Origin: an uncultured Pseudokineococcus sp.
Lineage (GTDB): Bacteria; Actinomycetota; Actinomycetes; Actinomycetales; Quadrisphaeraceae
Direction of reading: 5' to 3'
DNA length: 64,000 bases
NCBI RefSeq assembly: GCF_947499845.1
Contig: NZ_CANMPM010000006.1
Span: 62,001-126,000, forward strand
The notes under the pieces are model-generated. The model searched no databases. It had not been told where the DNA came from and worked only from the letters and a program-made list of their open reading frames with translations. Position numbers and translations under genes: made by a program. Positions 36,437-50,672 of the stretch are shown here, one piece after another (within the stretch, counting starts at the first letter, position 1; the number at the start of each line of letters is the position of its first letter).

Positions 36437-37954
36437 ATGAGCACGACGACGGCGTCCGACGCCCCTGCGGAGCGCGCGGCGGGCCGGTCGGTCGCCCTCG
36501 TCACGCTCGGTTGCGTGCGCAACGAGGTCGACTCCTCCGAGCTCGCGGGCCGCCTCGCCGGCGCGGGCTGGGACCTCGTCGAGGACGCGGCGGACGCCGA
36601 CGTCGCCGTCGTCAACACGTGCGGCTTCATCGAGTCCGCGAAGAAGGACTCCGTCGACGCCCTCCTCGAGGCGAGCGACCTCAAGGGCAGCGGCCGCACG
36701 CGCGCCGTCGTCGCCGTCGGGTGCATGGCCGAGCGCTACGGCACCGAGCTCGCCGAGCAGCTGCCCGAGGCGGACGCCGTCCTCGGCTTCGACTCCTACG
36801 CCGACCTGTCCGGCCACCTCGACGCCGTCCTGGCGGGGGAGCGCCCCGCGAGCCACGTGCCCCGCGACCGCCGCACCCTGCTGCCCCTGTCCCCGACCGC
36901 GCGGCGCGGGAGCCGGGTGGCGACGCCGGGGCACGGGAGCGGCCTCGACGAGGCGGCGGCCGACCGCCGCGCCGCCGACCTGGCCCCCGCCTCCGGACCG
37001 CCGGTGCTGCGGCGCCTGCTCGAGCCGGGCCGCCCGTGGGCGCCGCTCAAGCTGGCGTCCGGCTGCGACCGCCGCTGCACCTTCTGCGCCATCCCGGCCT
37101 TCCGCGGCGCGTACCTCTCGCGACCGCCGGAGGACGTGCTCGCCGAGGCGCGTTGGCTCGCCGAGCAGGGCGTGCGGGAGGTCCTCCTCGTCAGCGAGAA
37201 CTCCACCTCCTACGGCAAGGACCTCGGCGACCTCCAGGCGCTCGAGCACCTCCTGCCGCGGCTCGCCGCGGTCGACGGCCTCGAGCGCGTGCGGGTCACC
37301 TACCTCCAGCCCGCCGAGGTCCGCCCCGGTCTCCTCGAGGCCGTCGCGGGCACCGACGGCGTGGCGGACTACTTCGACCTGTCCTTCCAGCACTCCGCGC
37401 CGGCGCTGCTGCGCCGGATGCGGCGCTTCGGCGGCACCGCAGACTTCCTCGCGCTCCTCGAGCGGGTGCGTGCGCTCGCCCCGCTCGCCGGCGTCCGGTC
37501 CAACGTCATCGTCGGCTTCCCCGGCGAGACCGAGGCCGAGCTCGAGGACCTCATGGGCTTCCTCGAGGCCGCGCGGATGGACGTCACCGGCGTCTTCGGC
37601 TACTCCGACGAGGACGGCACCGAGGCGGCGGGCCTGCCCGGCCACCTGCCCGAGGAGGTCGTGGCCGAGCGCCGCGAGCGCGTCGAGCAGCTCGTCGAGG
37701 CGCTCGTCGACGAGCGGGCGGCCGAGCGGGTCGGCGAGCGCGTGCGCGTCCTCGTGGAGGCGACCGCGGACGAGGACGACGAGCTCGCCGCCGACGTCGT
37801 CGTCGGCCGCGCGGACCACCAGGGGCCCGAGGTCGACGGGACGACGGAGGTCGTGCTCCCGCCGGGCGCCCCCCGGCCCCGCGTCGGTGACGTGGTCGAG
37901 GCGGTCGTCACCGGGTCGGCAGGTGCCGACCTCGTCGCGGAGCCGGTCCGGTGA
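36437..37954 (+). CDS. rimO: Ribosomal protein uS12 methylthiotransferase RimO
   Basis: A 505-residue radical-SAM enzyme that methylthiolates the conserved Asp of ribosomal protein S12. The N-terminal UPF0004 cluster cysteines are in [15 protein letters not shown] and AVGCMAER; the radical-SAM cluster is [10 protein letters not shown]-terminal TRAM domain follows. A poorly conserved Arg/Ala-rich linker of about 50 residues joins the two. RimO rather than MiaB is supported by [16 protein letters not shown] and by the separate miaB at 54102. The stop overlaps pgsA by GTGA. Confidence 0.93.
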   Translation: MSTTTASDAPAERAAGRSVALVTLGCVRNEVDSSELAGRLAGAGWDLVEDAADADVAVVNTCGFIESAKKDSVDALLEASDLKGSGRTRAVVAVGCMAERYGTELAEQLPEADAVLGFDSYADLSGHLDAVLAGERPASHVPRDRRTLLPLSPTARRGSRVATPGHGSGLDEAAADRRAADLAPASGPPVLRRLLEPGRPWAPLKLASGCDRRCTFCAIPAFRGAYLSRPPEDVLAEARWLAEQGVREVLLVSENSTSYGKDLGDLQALEHLLPRLAAVDGLERVRVTYLQPAEVRPGLLEAVAGTDGVADYFDLSFQHSAPALLRRMRRFGGTADFLALLERVRALAPLAGVRSNVIVGFPGETEAELEDLMGFLEAARMDVTGVFGYSDEDGTEAAGLPGHLPEEVVAERRERVEQLVEALVDERAAERVGERVRVLVEATADEDDELAADVVVGRADHQGPEVDGTTEVVLPPGAPRPRVGDVVEAVVTGSAGADLVAEPVR

Positions 37955-38691
37955 CCTCCTGGCTCGTGGCGCGGCGGCACGCCGACGGCACCGCGAGCGC
38001 GTGGAACCTCGCCAACGCCCTGACCCTCCTGCGCGTCCTGCTCGTGCCGCTCATGGCGGCGCTCCTGCTCGTCGACGGCGGTCAGGACGACGGCTGGCGC
38101 CTCGCGGCGGCTGCCGCCTTCGGCGTCGCGATCGCCACCGACAAGGTCGACGGCGAGGTGGCGCGCCGGCACGACCTCGTCACCGACTTCGGCAAGCTCG
38201 TCGACCCCATCGCCGACAAGGCGCTCGTGGGCACGGCGCTCGTCCTGCTCTCGGTGCTCGGCGAGCTGCCGTGGTGGGTCACGGTGCTCGTGCTGGGGCG
38301 CGAGGTCGGCGTGACGCTGCTGCGCTTCGTCGTCATCCGCTGGGGCGTCATCCCCGCCTCCCGCGGGGGCAAGCTCAAGACCGTCCTGCAGAGCCTCGCC
38401 ATCGCCCTGTACCTGCTGCCGACGCCGGACGTCCTCGCGGGGTGGAAGCCGGGGCTCGCGCTGGGGGTGATGCTCCTCGCCGTCGTCGTGACCGTCGTCA
38501 CGGGCGCGGACTACGTCGTGTCGGCGGTGCGCCTGCGGCGCGAGGGCCGGCGCGAGCAGGCCGCCCGCGAGCGCGCCGCGGGGCGGGCCGGCGGGCCGCT
38601 CGCCGACGAGGCGGTCGACGGGGGAGGCCCCGGCACGAGCACCGCTGCCGACGGCGCGCCGGAGGAGCCCCGCGGTGGCCCGCACGCCTGA
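37951..38691 (+). CDS. pgsA: CDP-diacylglycerol--glycerol-3-phosphate 3-phosphatidyltransferase
   Basis: A 246-residue CDP-alcohol phosphatidyltransferase. The class motif DxxDGxxARx8GxxxDxxxD is read as [12 protein letters not shown]...[10 protein letters not shown]. About five hydrophobic helices follow. It makes phosphatidylglycerol phosphate for PG and cardiolipin. The acidic/Gly-rich C-terminal 45 residues are not conserved. It overlaps rimO by 4 bases and cinA by 17 bases, so the three genes are translationally linked. Confidence 0.92.
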   Translation: MTSWLVARRHADGTASAWNLANALTLLRVLLVPLMAALLLVDGGQDDGWRLAAAAAFGVAIATDKVDGEVARRHDLVTDFGKLVDPIADKALVGTALVLLSVLGELPWWVTVLVLGREVGVTLLRFVVIRWGVIPASRGGKLKTVLQSLAIALYLLPTPDVLAGWKPGLALGVMLLAVVVTVVTGADYVVSAVRLRREGRREQAARERAAGRAGGPLADEAVDGGGPGTSTAADGAPEEPRGGPHA

Positions 38692-39310
38692 GGCGGCCGC
38701 GGGAGGGGCCCCGGCCGACCCCTCGAGCGACACGGAGGACCTGGCCCGCCGGTGCGTCGGCGCGGCCGTCGCGGGGGAGACGACGCTCGCGGTCGCCGAG
38801 TCCCTCACCGCGGGCCTCGTCTGCGCCCGCCTCGCCGACGTCCCCGGCGCCTCCGGCGCCCTGCGGGGCGGCGTCGTCACCTACGCGACCGACCTCAAGC
38901 GGGCGCTCCTCGACGTGCCGGCGGACCTCCTGCGCCGCGAGGGCCCGGTGCACCCGGCGGTCGCGGCGGCCATGGCCGAGGGCGCGCGACGCCTGCTCGG
39001 TGCGGACGTCGGCGTCGCGACGACGGGCGTCGCCGGGCCCGGGCCCGCGGACGGGCACCCCGCCGGCACCGCCTTCGTGGCCGTGGCCGGGTCGTGGGGG
39101 ACCCGCGTGGTGGCGCTCCACGTGCCCGGCGACCGCGCCGCCGTCCGGGCGGCGGTCACCCGGGAGGCGCTGCTGCTCCTCGCCGACGCGCTGACGACGC
39201 CGCCCGCACCGTCCGTGACCGCCCACGAGACCCAGCGCGCGGAGGAGCGCACCTCCTCCTGTGCAGGGCGCCCGGGGCAGGACGTCGGCGGTCGCGAGAC
39301 CGCCCCGTGA
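38675..39310 (+). CDS. cinA: CinA-family nicotinamide-nucleotide amidohydrolase (PncC-type)
   Basis: A 211-residue protein with only the C-terminal CinA domain. The core motifs are [33 protein letters not shown] and [21 protein letters not shown]. The domain deamidates nicotinamide mononucleotide in the pyridine nucleotide cycle. The first about 20 and last about 30 residues are variable. GTG 38675 lies inside the end of pgsA. The gene order pgsA-cinA-clgR is usual in actinomycetes. Confidence 0.9.
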   Translation: MARTPEAAAGGAPADPSSDTEDLARRCVGAAVAGETTLAVAESLTAGLVCARLADVPGASGALRGGVVTYATDLKRALLDVPADLLRREGPVHPAVAAAMAEGARRLLGADVGVATTGVAGPGPADGHPAGTAFVAVAGSWGTRVVALHVPGDRAAVRAAVTREALLLLADALTTPPAPSVTAHETQRAEERTSSCAGRPGQDVGGRETAP

Positions 39311-39399
39311 CGCCCGAGCCGGAACACGGCCCCCGCGTCGCCCGTTCTCCCGTCATGCACGTCTCCCGCCTCCCCACGCCGCCCGGGGCCCCCTCCGGG

Positions 39400-39405
39400 T
39401 ACCGT
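39400..39405 (+). promoter_or_regulatory. Possible -10 element TACCGT of clgR
   Basis: TACCGT lies in the 275-base gap between cinA and clgR. It would give a long leader of about 175 bases. Confidence 0.4.
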
Positions 39406-39585
39406 GGCGGTGCACGCACCTCCCCGCCCCGTCGACCCACCCCGTCACGACGCGGCGCCCCGGCCCGGCCGGTCGCGCCGCACCCCGGCGGCCCGTCCGC
39501 CGGACCCCGCCCCGCGAGCACCGCTCCCGCTGCCCGCGCGGCCTCCGCACCGACGCCCGCCCCGAGCCCGAGAGGGGGTCAGCCC

Positions 39586-39903
39586 GTGGTCCTCCTGCGA
39601 CGCGAGCTCGGCGACGCCCTCCGCGACCTGCGCCAGAAGCAGGGCCGGACGCTCCGCGAGGTCTCCGGCACGGCCCGGGTCAGCCTGGGGTACCTGTCCG
39701 AGGTCGAGCGCGGTCAGAAGGAGGCCTCCTCAGAGCTGCTCTCCTCGATCTGCGGGGCCCTCGGGACGCCGCTGTCGGAGGTGCTGAGCGAGGTCAGCGA
39801 CCGGGTCGCCCTCGCCGAGCACCTCCTCGTCCCCGACGTCGTGCCCGACGACCTCGTCGGCGAGGACGTCCGGGGGCCCGAGGGGCTCGTCAGCGCCGCC
39901 TGA
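39586..39903 (+). CDS. clgR: ClgR-type helix-turn-helix transcriptional regulator
   Basis: A 105-residue XRE-family protein. The helix-turn-helix spans [20 protein letters not shown], followed by [18 protein letters not shown] and a degradable-looking C-terminus ending in two alanines. ClgR activates clp protease genes and, in some species, recX or psp-type genes, and is itself degraded by ClpP. GTG 39586 has AGAGGGGG upstream and gives the family's usual VLLRRELGD start. A convergent terminator lies 57 bases downstream. Confidence 0.9.
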   Translation: MVLLRRELGDALRDLRQKQGRTLREVSGTARVSLGYLSEVERGQKEASSELLSSICGALGTPLSEVLSEVSDRVALAEHLLVPDVVPDDLVGEDVRGPEGLVSAA

Positions 39904-39959
39904 GCCCCGGGCGCGTCAGCGCCTCTTACGCGCGAGGCGCGTCAGAGGCTCGCTCCTGG

Positions 39960-39989
39960 CACCCCGTACGTCCGCGGACGTGCGGGGTG
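39960..39989. terminator. Bidirectional hairpin between clgR and nei2
   Basis: CACCCCGTACGTCCG is followed by its complement CGGACGTGCGGGGTG with one G-T pair. It lies 57 bases after the clgR stop and 50 bases after the convergent nei2 stop. A smaller GCGCCTC/GAGGCGC stem is at 39919-39940. Confidence 0.7.
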
Positions 39990-40038
39990 TCGTGCGTCGA
40001 CCTCCGCACGGCCGGGTCCTCCTCCCCGGCCGGCGCCC

Positions 40039-41010
40039 TCAGGCGCGGGGTGAGGTGCCGCGACGGCGCGCCGGGGCTCCGCCGCGCCGGTCGTGGCCGA
40101 GCGGGGCCTGCGGGCGGCCGTCGTCCGTCGGCCGGGGTCCCGGCTGGCACACCGGGCACGAGAAGGCGCTGCGGGCGGTCGGCCCGGACCCGAGCGGGGC
40201 CACGCGCACGGTGGTGCCGCACCGCAGGCAGGGCAGTCCCGACCGGGCGTGCACGTAGCGGTTGCGGCCCGGTCGCGTGTCGCCCGTCGTCGTCTGCACC
40301 GGCTCGCGGGCGTCCGCCGCCGCCCGCATCATCCGTCGCGTGCGGGCCAGCAGCCCGGCGAGGTCGGGGACGTCGCGCACGGCGGCCCACGGGCTCACGC
40401 CGCGCAGGAACAGGGTCTCGCTCATCCAGAAGGTGCCGATGCCGGCGACGAGCCGCTGGTCGAGCAGCGCGGCCCCCACCTCGCGGTCCCCGTCCGCGAC
40501 GAGGGCGGCCACCGCCGCGCCCGCGCCGCCGGTGCCCCCGCCGTCGGTGCCCCCGCCGTCGGTGCACCCGTCACCGGTGTCCCAGTCGTCGGCCAGGAGG
40601 TCGGGGCCGAGGTGCCCGACCAGGCCGTCCTCCTCCGCCGTCGGGACGAGGTCCAGCATGCCCAGGCGGTGCCCCACGGCGGTCCAGTCGTCGGTGACGA
40701 GCACGGCGCGCACCCCCTCGGCGGAGCCGCCGCGCAGCCGCGGCGTACGGCCGGCCCCCGCGCCGCCCGGGGGCGGGGTGCGCTGGACGTGCCAGGAGCC
40801 GTCCATCCGCAGGTGGCTGTGGAGGGTGGCGCCCGCGTCGGTGCGGGCGAGCAGGTGCTTGCCGCGCGCGACGACCTCGCGCACGACCTGCCCCGACAGG
40901 TCCGCGGCCGCGAGCGTCGGCCACCGCAGGTCGGTCGACCGCAGCACCCGGCCCGCCAGCGCGGCGTCCAGGCGGCGGGCCGTGCGGAGCACCGTGTCAC
41001 CCTCGGGCAC
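40039..41010 (-). CDS. nei2: Fpg/Nei family DNA glycosylase (Nei2-type endonuclease VIII)
   Basis: A 323-residue base-excision enzyme. Mature catalysis uses P2 and E3 of the N-terminal PEGDTV; HSHLRMDGSW is the typical beta-strand motif. The helix-two-turn-helix region includes VAGIGTFWMSETLFLRG, and the zinc finger is CLRC...CPVC. It removes oxidised pyrimidines and nicks the abasic site. A DGGGTDGGGTGG insert near 150 comes from small DNA repeats. The last about 40 residues are basic. It lies 63 bases downstream of lhr and is probably co-transcribed. Confidence 0.9.
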   Translation of the reverse strand: MPEGDTVLRTARRLDAALAGRVLRSTDLRWPTLAAADLSGQVVREVVARGKHLLARTDAGATLHSHLRMDGSWHVQRTPPPGGAGAGRTPRLRGGSAEGVRAVLVTDDWTAVGHRLGMLDLVPTAEEDGLVGHLGPDLLADDWDTGDGCTDGGGTDGGGTGGAGAAVAALVADGDREVGAALLDQRLVAGIGTFWMSETLFLRGVSPWAAVRDVPDLAGLLARTRRMMRAAADAREPVQTTTGDTRPGRNRYVHARSGLPCLRCGTTVRVAPLGSGPTARSAFSCPVCQPGPRPTDDGRPQAPLGHDRRGGAPARRRGTSPRA

Positions 41011-41073
41011 GCGGACCTCCTGCCCCCGGCGCTGCGCACCGACGCCCAGGTAGGTGAGGTGCTCGTCCGGGGT

Positions 41074-46521
<5,448 letters not shown>

Positions 46522-46621
46522 GGCGACGATCCTGCCCCGGGGGTCCGACAGCCGCGGAGCGGGGCGTCGCGCCGCGTCGGGCGCGCTGGGCCGCACGGCC
46601 CCCGGGTGGCACCCTGGTCGG

Positions 46622-46846
46622 GTGCGGTTGAGCGAGTTCTGGCGGCTGATGGACGACGAGCTCGGCGCCGCCTACGCGCGGTCGGTGGCCGCCACCCAGG
46701 TCATCGGGGCGCTGGACGGCCGGACGCCGGACCAGGCCCTCGAGGCCGGCACCCCGCCGCGCGAGGTGTGGACCGCGGTGTGCGAGGCCATGGACGTGCC
46801 GCCCGAGCGCCGGCTCGGGCGCGACGAGCCGGCGCGGCGGCGCTGA
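46622..46846 (+). CDS. DUF3046 domain-containing protein
   Basis: A 74-residue protein starting RLSEFWRLMDDELGAAYARS, the DUF3046 signature, with a later REVWTAVCEAMDVPPERRLG helix. The family is small, actinobacterial and found beside recA; its function is unknown. GTG 46622 is 100 bases from the divergent lhr start. recA follows after a 249-base regulatory gap. Confidence 0.88.
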   Translation: MRLSEFWRLMDDELGAAYARSVAATQVIGALDGRTPDQALEAGTPPREVWTAVCEAMDVPPERRLGRDEPARRR

Positions 46847-46927
46847 CGGCGGTCGGCGCCGGGCGACCCCGCCGGTCAGGACGGCCGCACGAGGTGGGGG
46901 CCGACGCGCCGGGCGTGTCGCCCCGTC

Positions 46928-46943
46928 TCGAACGGGTGTTCGC
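46928..46943 (+). promoter_or_regulatory. SOS (LexA) box upstream of recA
   Basis: TCGAACGGGTGTTCGC matches the Gram-positive LexA operator TCGAAC-N4-GTTCGA at 11 of 12 defined positions. It lies directly before a TACTCT hexamer, so LexA binding would block RNA polymerase. Confidence 0.88.
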
Positions 46944-46944
46944 C

Positions 46945-46950
46945 TACTCT
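46945..46950 (+). promoter_or_regulatory. recA: Possible -10 element TACTCT of recA
   Basis: TACTCT begins one base after the SOS box. Transcription would start near 46957, giving a recA leader of about 140 bases. Confidence 0.55.
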
Positions 46951-47095
46951 GGATGCGCACAGGGCGGCCCCGCAGGTCGTCCGTCCACAGCTCCCGGGCG
47001 CGGGGGCCCCGCTGTCGGTGGGGGCTCCTAGCGTCGCCCCGACGGATGAGAAGCCACCCCGGCCGGCCGGCCGGCGCAGACCCTGAGGTGAACAG

Positions 47096-48139
47096 ATGCC
47101 CGTGACGGCAGACCGCGGCAAGGCGCTCGAGACGGCGCTCGCGCAGATCGACCGCCAGTTCGGCAAGGGCTCGGTGATGCGCCTCGGTGACGAGGTGCGC
47201 GCGCCCATCGAGGTGATCCCCACGGGGTCCATCTCGCTCGACATCGCCCTCGGCATCGGCGGGCTGCCCCGCGGCCGCGTCGTCGAGGTCTACGGCCCGG
47301 AGTCCAGCGGCAAGACGACCGTCGCCCTGCACGCCGTGGCCAACGCCCAGCGGGCCGGCGGCATCGCCGCCTTCATCGACGCCGAGCACGCGCTCGACCC
47401 CGACTACGCCGCCAAGCTGGGCGTCGACACCGACGCGCTGCTCGTCAGCCAGCCCGACACCGGTGAGCAGGCGCTCGAGATCGCCGACATGCTCATCCGC
47501 TCCGGCGCGCTCGACATCATCGTCATCGACTCGGTGGCGGCGCTCGTGCCCCGCGCGGAGATCGAGGGCGAGATGGGCGACAGCCACGTCGGCCTCCAGG
47601 CCCGCCTCATGTCGCAGGCGCTGCGCAAGATCACCGGTGCCCTCAACAGCTCGGGCACCACGGCGATCTTCATCAACCAGCTGCGCGAGAAGATCGGCGT
47701 GATGTTCGGGTCGCCCGAGACGACGACGGGCGGCAAGGCGCTGAAGTTCTACGCGTCCGTGCGCCTCGACGTCCGCCGCATCGAGACGCTCAAGGACGGC
47801 ACCGAGCCCGTCGGCAACCGCACCCGGGTCAAGGTCGTCAAGAACAAGGTCAGCCCGCCGTTCAAGCAGGCCGAGTTCGACATCCTCTACGGGCACGGCA
47901 TCTCCCGTGAGGGCGGGCTCATCGACATGGGCGTCGAGCAGGGCTTCGTCCGCAAGTCGGGCGCCTGGTACACGTACGACGGCGACCAGCTCGGGCAGGG
48001 CAAGGAGAACGCTCGCGCGTTCATGCGCGACAACCCCGACCTCGCCGACGAGCTCGAGAAGAAGATCAAGGAGAAGCTCGGTATCGGGCCCCGCGTGGAC
48101 GCCCCGGCCGAGCCCGCGGAGGCCGAGGTCGCGTTCTGA
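47096..48139 (+). CDS. recA: Recombinase A
   Basis: A 347-residue RecA with no intein. Walker [11 protein letters not shown], the [22 protein letters not shown] region, loop L2 ([21 protein letters not shown]) and the acidic C-terminal tail are intact. It forms ATP-dependent filaments on single-stranded DNA, drives strand exchange and activates LexA self-cleavage. The SOS box upstream shows LexA control. ATG 47096 has CTGAGGTGAAC upstream. Its TGA stop overlaps a possible CTG start of recX. Confidence 0.98.
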   Translation: MPVTADRGKALETALAQIDRQFGKGSVMRLGDEVRAPIEVIPTGSISLDIALGIGGLPRGRVVEVYGPESSGKTTVALHAVANAQRAGGIAAFIDAEHALDPDYAAKLGVDTDALLVSQPDTGEQALEIADMLIRSGALDIIVIDSVAALVPRAEIEGEMGDSHVGLQARLMSQALRKITGALNSSGTTAIFINQLREKIGVMFGSPETTTGGKALKFYASVRLDVRRIETLKDGTEPVGNRTRVKVVKNKVSPPFKQAEFDILYGHGISREGGLIDMGVEQGFVRKSGAWYTYDGDQLGQGKENARAFMRDNPDLADELEKKIKEKLGIGPRVDAPAEPAEAEVAF

Positions 48140-48324
48140 GCGACGAGCCCGCCCTTCCCGGCCCCGAGGGGGACGCCGGCCGGGAGCGTCCCGGCCGGCG
48201 GCGGCGGGCGGGTGGTGACGCTCGTCGCCGCTCCACCGGTCGCTCCGCACAGGGCGACGACGACGCCGGCCGACGGGGTACCGCGGCGTCCGGCTCTCCC
48301 GGCGAGGACGCCGACCCGGTCGCG

Positions 48325-48840
48325 GTGGCGCGGGCGGTGGCCCTGCGCCAGCTGACCATGGCGCCGCGGAGCCGCGCCGAGCTCGAGCGGAAGATGGCGA
48401 CCAAGGGCGTCGAGCGCGAGGTCGCCGCCCAGGTGCTCGACCGCCTCACCGAGGTGGGCCTCGTCGACGACGAGGCCTACGCGGGGATGCTCGTCCGCTC
48501 CCGGCAGGCCACGCGCGGGCTGGCCCGCCGCGGCCTGCAGCACGAGCTGCGCAGCAAGGGCGTCGACGACGACGTGGCGCGCGCCGCGCTCGAGGAGGTC
48601 ACCGACGAGGACGAGCGCGTCGCCGCCGAGCAGCTCGTGGCCCGTCGGCTGCGGTCGACCCGGGGTCTGGAGCGCAGCGTCCGCGAGCGGCGGCTCGTCG
48701 CCGTGCTCGCGCGCAAGGGCTACGCCGGCGGTCTGTCGTTCGCCGTCGTCCGAGCGGCGCTGGACACCGAGGACGAGGGGGACCCGGGCTCCGCGCCGGG
48801 TCGACGCCCCGGAGGTGGACGACGGCTCACGGACGGGTGA
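48325..48840 (+). CDS. recX: Regulatory protein RecX
   Basis: The RecX domain is clear: ALRQLTMAPRSRAELERKM, then LTEVGLVDDEAYAGMLVRSR and LRSKGVDDDVARAAL. RecX binds RecA filaments and limits their activity. GTG 48325 gives 171 residues but starts at the very edge of the domain. The frame stays open upstream to 48136 with no ATG, GTG or TTG; the only near-cognate codon is CTG 48136, which overlaps the recA stop as CTGA and has GAGG 7 bases before it. That start would give about 234 residues. The true start is therefore uncertain. Confidence 0.85.
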   Translation: MARAVALRQLTMAPRSRAELERKMATKGVEREVAAQVLDRLTEVGLVDDEAYAGMLVRSRQATRGLARRGLQHELRSKGVDDDVARAALEEVTDEDERVAAEQLVARRLRSTRGLERSVRERRLVAVLARKGYAGGLSFAVVRAALDTEDEGDPGSAPGRRPGGGRRLTDG

Positions 48841-48946
48841 GCTCCCACCTGCGGTGTGCGTCGCCTCGCCGACCCGCGTCGCTGCCGCGCTAGCATCCGG
48901 CGCGACGCCGGTCACGCCGACCGGGACCGACCGCGACGGGGGAACG

Positions 48947-49620
48947 GTGCGCCAGGAGCTGCACGGCGAGGGGAGGTCGCGCTCGCTCGCGCGGGCCCTC
49001 GCGCCCGCGGGCCTCGTCCTGGCGCTCGTCGGCTGCAGCAGCGCCGAGGGGACCGGCACCCCCGCCCCCGTCGCGGGGGGCGGCGGCGAGGAGTCCGTGA
49101 CGGTCGACGTCCCCAGCTCGCCCCCCACCACGACGGCCGCCCCAGCGCCCCAGGACCGTCGGCGACGGCGTCCGCCGGGCTGCCGACCTTCACGTCGGTG
49201 CGGCTCCTGGACGCGTCACCCGCGGACGGGGACGAGTCGGCCGTCCTCGTCGCGTACGGCGGCTTCTGGGACGACTGGATGGCGGTGGCCGCGGCACCGC
49301 GGGAGCCGGTGCCCGCCAGCGAGCACGCGGACGGCCGGGGCCAGGCGGTCCTCGACCAGCTGGCGGTCACGCTGACGCAGGCCGGCAACGGGATCGAGGG
49401 GACGATGGTGATGGACGAGCCCGTGGTGTCGTTCGACGAGGTCCGCCAGAGCGCGGCGGTCTCCTCGTGCGCCGACCAGGCGGAGCTGGAGCCCGTGCTC
49501 TTCGACGGCTCGCCGGGCGCCCCCGAGGCGCAGTCCCGTCTCCGCACCGAGGTGACGCTGGCGCGGTCCGCTGAGGGCTGGAAGGTCTCCGGGCTCGACA
49601 TCACGAGCGCGCCGTGCTGA
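48947..49620 (+). pseudogene. Lipoprotein gene with an apparent frameshift
   Basis: From GTG 48947 the first frame gives a clear lipoprotein signal (LAPAGLVLALVGC) and a Gly/Thr/Pro linker ending TTTAAPAP. Near 49139-49156, in a C-rich stretch (GCCGCCCCAGCGCCCCAGG), the protein-like reading moves to the next frame and continues SATASAGLPTFTSVRLLD to a stop at 49620, with a folded-looking domain that includes GFWDDWMAV and two cysteines. One lost base explains this. It may be a true mutation, a sequencing or assembly error in the C-run, or less likely a recoding site. The domain is unknown. The following secreted protein overlaps its end. Confidence 0.7.
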
Positions 49621-50594
49621 GGCGACGGGCTGCCCTCGCCGCGGCGGCGCTCGTCGCCGCGACGGGCGCCGTCGTCACGAGCGGGGCCGTCCCGGCGGAG
49701 GCGGCGGACCCGGCGTGCGGCCTCGGCTGCGTCGGCGAGGGCGACGCCGGCTGGACGGCGACCGCGTACGCCGTCAGCGTCACGGTCCGTGGCGGGGGCG
49801 GCGCGGGAGGGACGTCCGGCACGGTGCGGACGACCGTGCCGGGCCCGCCACCACCGTGCCGCTACATCTCCATGATGACGCCGACAGCCGAGTGGCCCCC
49901 GATCGCAGACTACGACCGGCGGACGTGGGCGGAGCAGGGCCTCACGCCCGAGGACCAGGGGTACGACTCGGTGACGGGCATGCCGCTCGGGCACGAGGAG
50001 AACCTGGCCAAGGACGGCCAGTACTGGGCACCGATGTGCCAGGGGGCGAGCGAAGAGGTCTCCGACGCGTGGTTCGCCGCGAACAACCTCACCTTCGTCG
50101 AGGCTGGTCAGGCTCCTCCGCCACCTCCTCCGCCGACGGCCGAGCAGCTCCTCGACATCGCCGAGCAGCACCTCGTGCCGCCGCCGCCCGAGGTGTCCCT
50201 CAACCCGGCGGCCACGGGGTACGTGGGCCTGCCCACGTGGGTCTGGACCGACCAGGCCTCCTTCGAGCAGGTGAGCGTCCTCGCCGAGGCCGGGCCCAAC
50301 TGGGCCGAGGTCGTGGCCGATCCGGCGGGCATGTCCGTCGAGTCCCCCGGCGGCGCGCAGGAGGGCACCTGCGCCACGGGCGGCACGCCGTGGTCGCCCG
50401 GGGCGACGACCGACTGCACCATCGTCTTCGAGCGGGCGTCGGTGCGGACCGGCACCTGGCCGGTCACCGTCACCACGACGTGGGAGGCCTCCTACCGCCT
50501 CAGCACCGGCGAGACCGGGGGGCTCCTCAGCGAGACGGCCGGCGCCAGCGTCGACGTCCCCGTCGGAGAGGTCCAGACGCTCGCGCAGGACTGA
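49614..50594 (+). CDS. Secreted hypothetical protein
   Basis: A 326-residue protein with a Sec signal peptide ([20 protein letters not shown]) and a likely cleavage after AEA near residue 30. The mature part has six or more cysteines (including ACGLGC and CRYISM), a GQAPPPPPPPTAEQLL hinge near the middle and a beta-rich C-terminal half with GYVGLPTWVW and VTTTWEASYRLSTGE. I recognise no catalytic motif. It overlaps the lipoprotein gene by 7 bases, so the two exported proteins probably form a unit; an envelope or substrate-binding role is a guess. Confidence 0.8.
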   Translation: MLRRRAALAAAALVAATGAVVTSGAVPAEAADPACGLGCVGEGDAGWTATAYAVSVTVRGGGGAGGTSGTVRTTVPGPPPPCRYISMMTPTAEWPPIADYDRRTWAEQGLTPEDQGYDSVTGMPLGHEENLAKDGQYWAPMCQGASEEVSDAWFAANNLTFVEAGQAPPPPPPPTAEQLLDIAEQHLVPPPPEVSLNPAATGYVGLPTWVWTDQASFEQVSVLAEAGPNWAEVVADPAGMSVESPGGAQEGTCATGGTPWSPGATTDCTIVFERASVRTGTWPVTVTTTWEASYRLSTGETGGLLSETAGASVDVPVGEVQTLAQD

Positions 50595-50614
50595 GGCGCG
50601 CAGGACCGGGCCGC

Positions 50615-50632
50615 GCCGCCCTCCGGGGCGGC
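50615..50632. terminator. Hairpin between convergent secreted-protein and gluD genes
   Basis: A 7-bp stem (GCCGCCC / GGGCGGC) with a TCCG tetraloop in the 78-base convergent gap. It could serve both strands. Confidence 0.5.
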
Positions 50633-50672
50633 CACCACCGGGAGAGGGCGAGGGCGCACCGGGGAGGGCGCC

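Noticed and set aside
49139-49156. Programmed -1 ribosomal frameshift in the lipoprotein gene
   Set aside because: No canonical X-XXY-YYZ slippery heptamer with a following pseudoknot is evident; a base loss or sequencing error is simpler. Kept only as a minor alternative.
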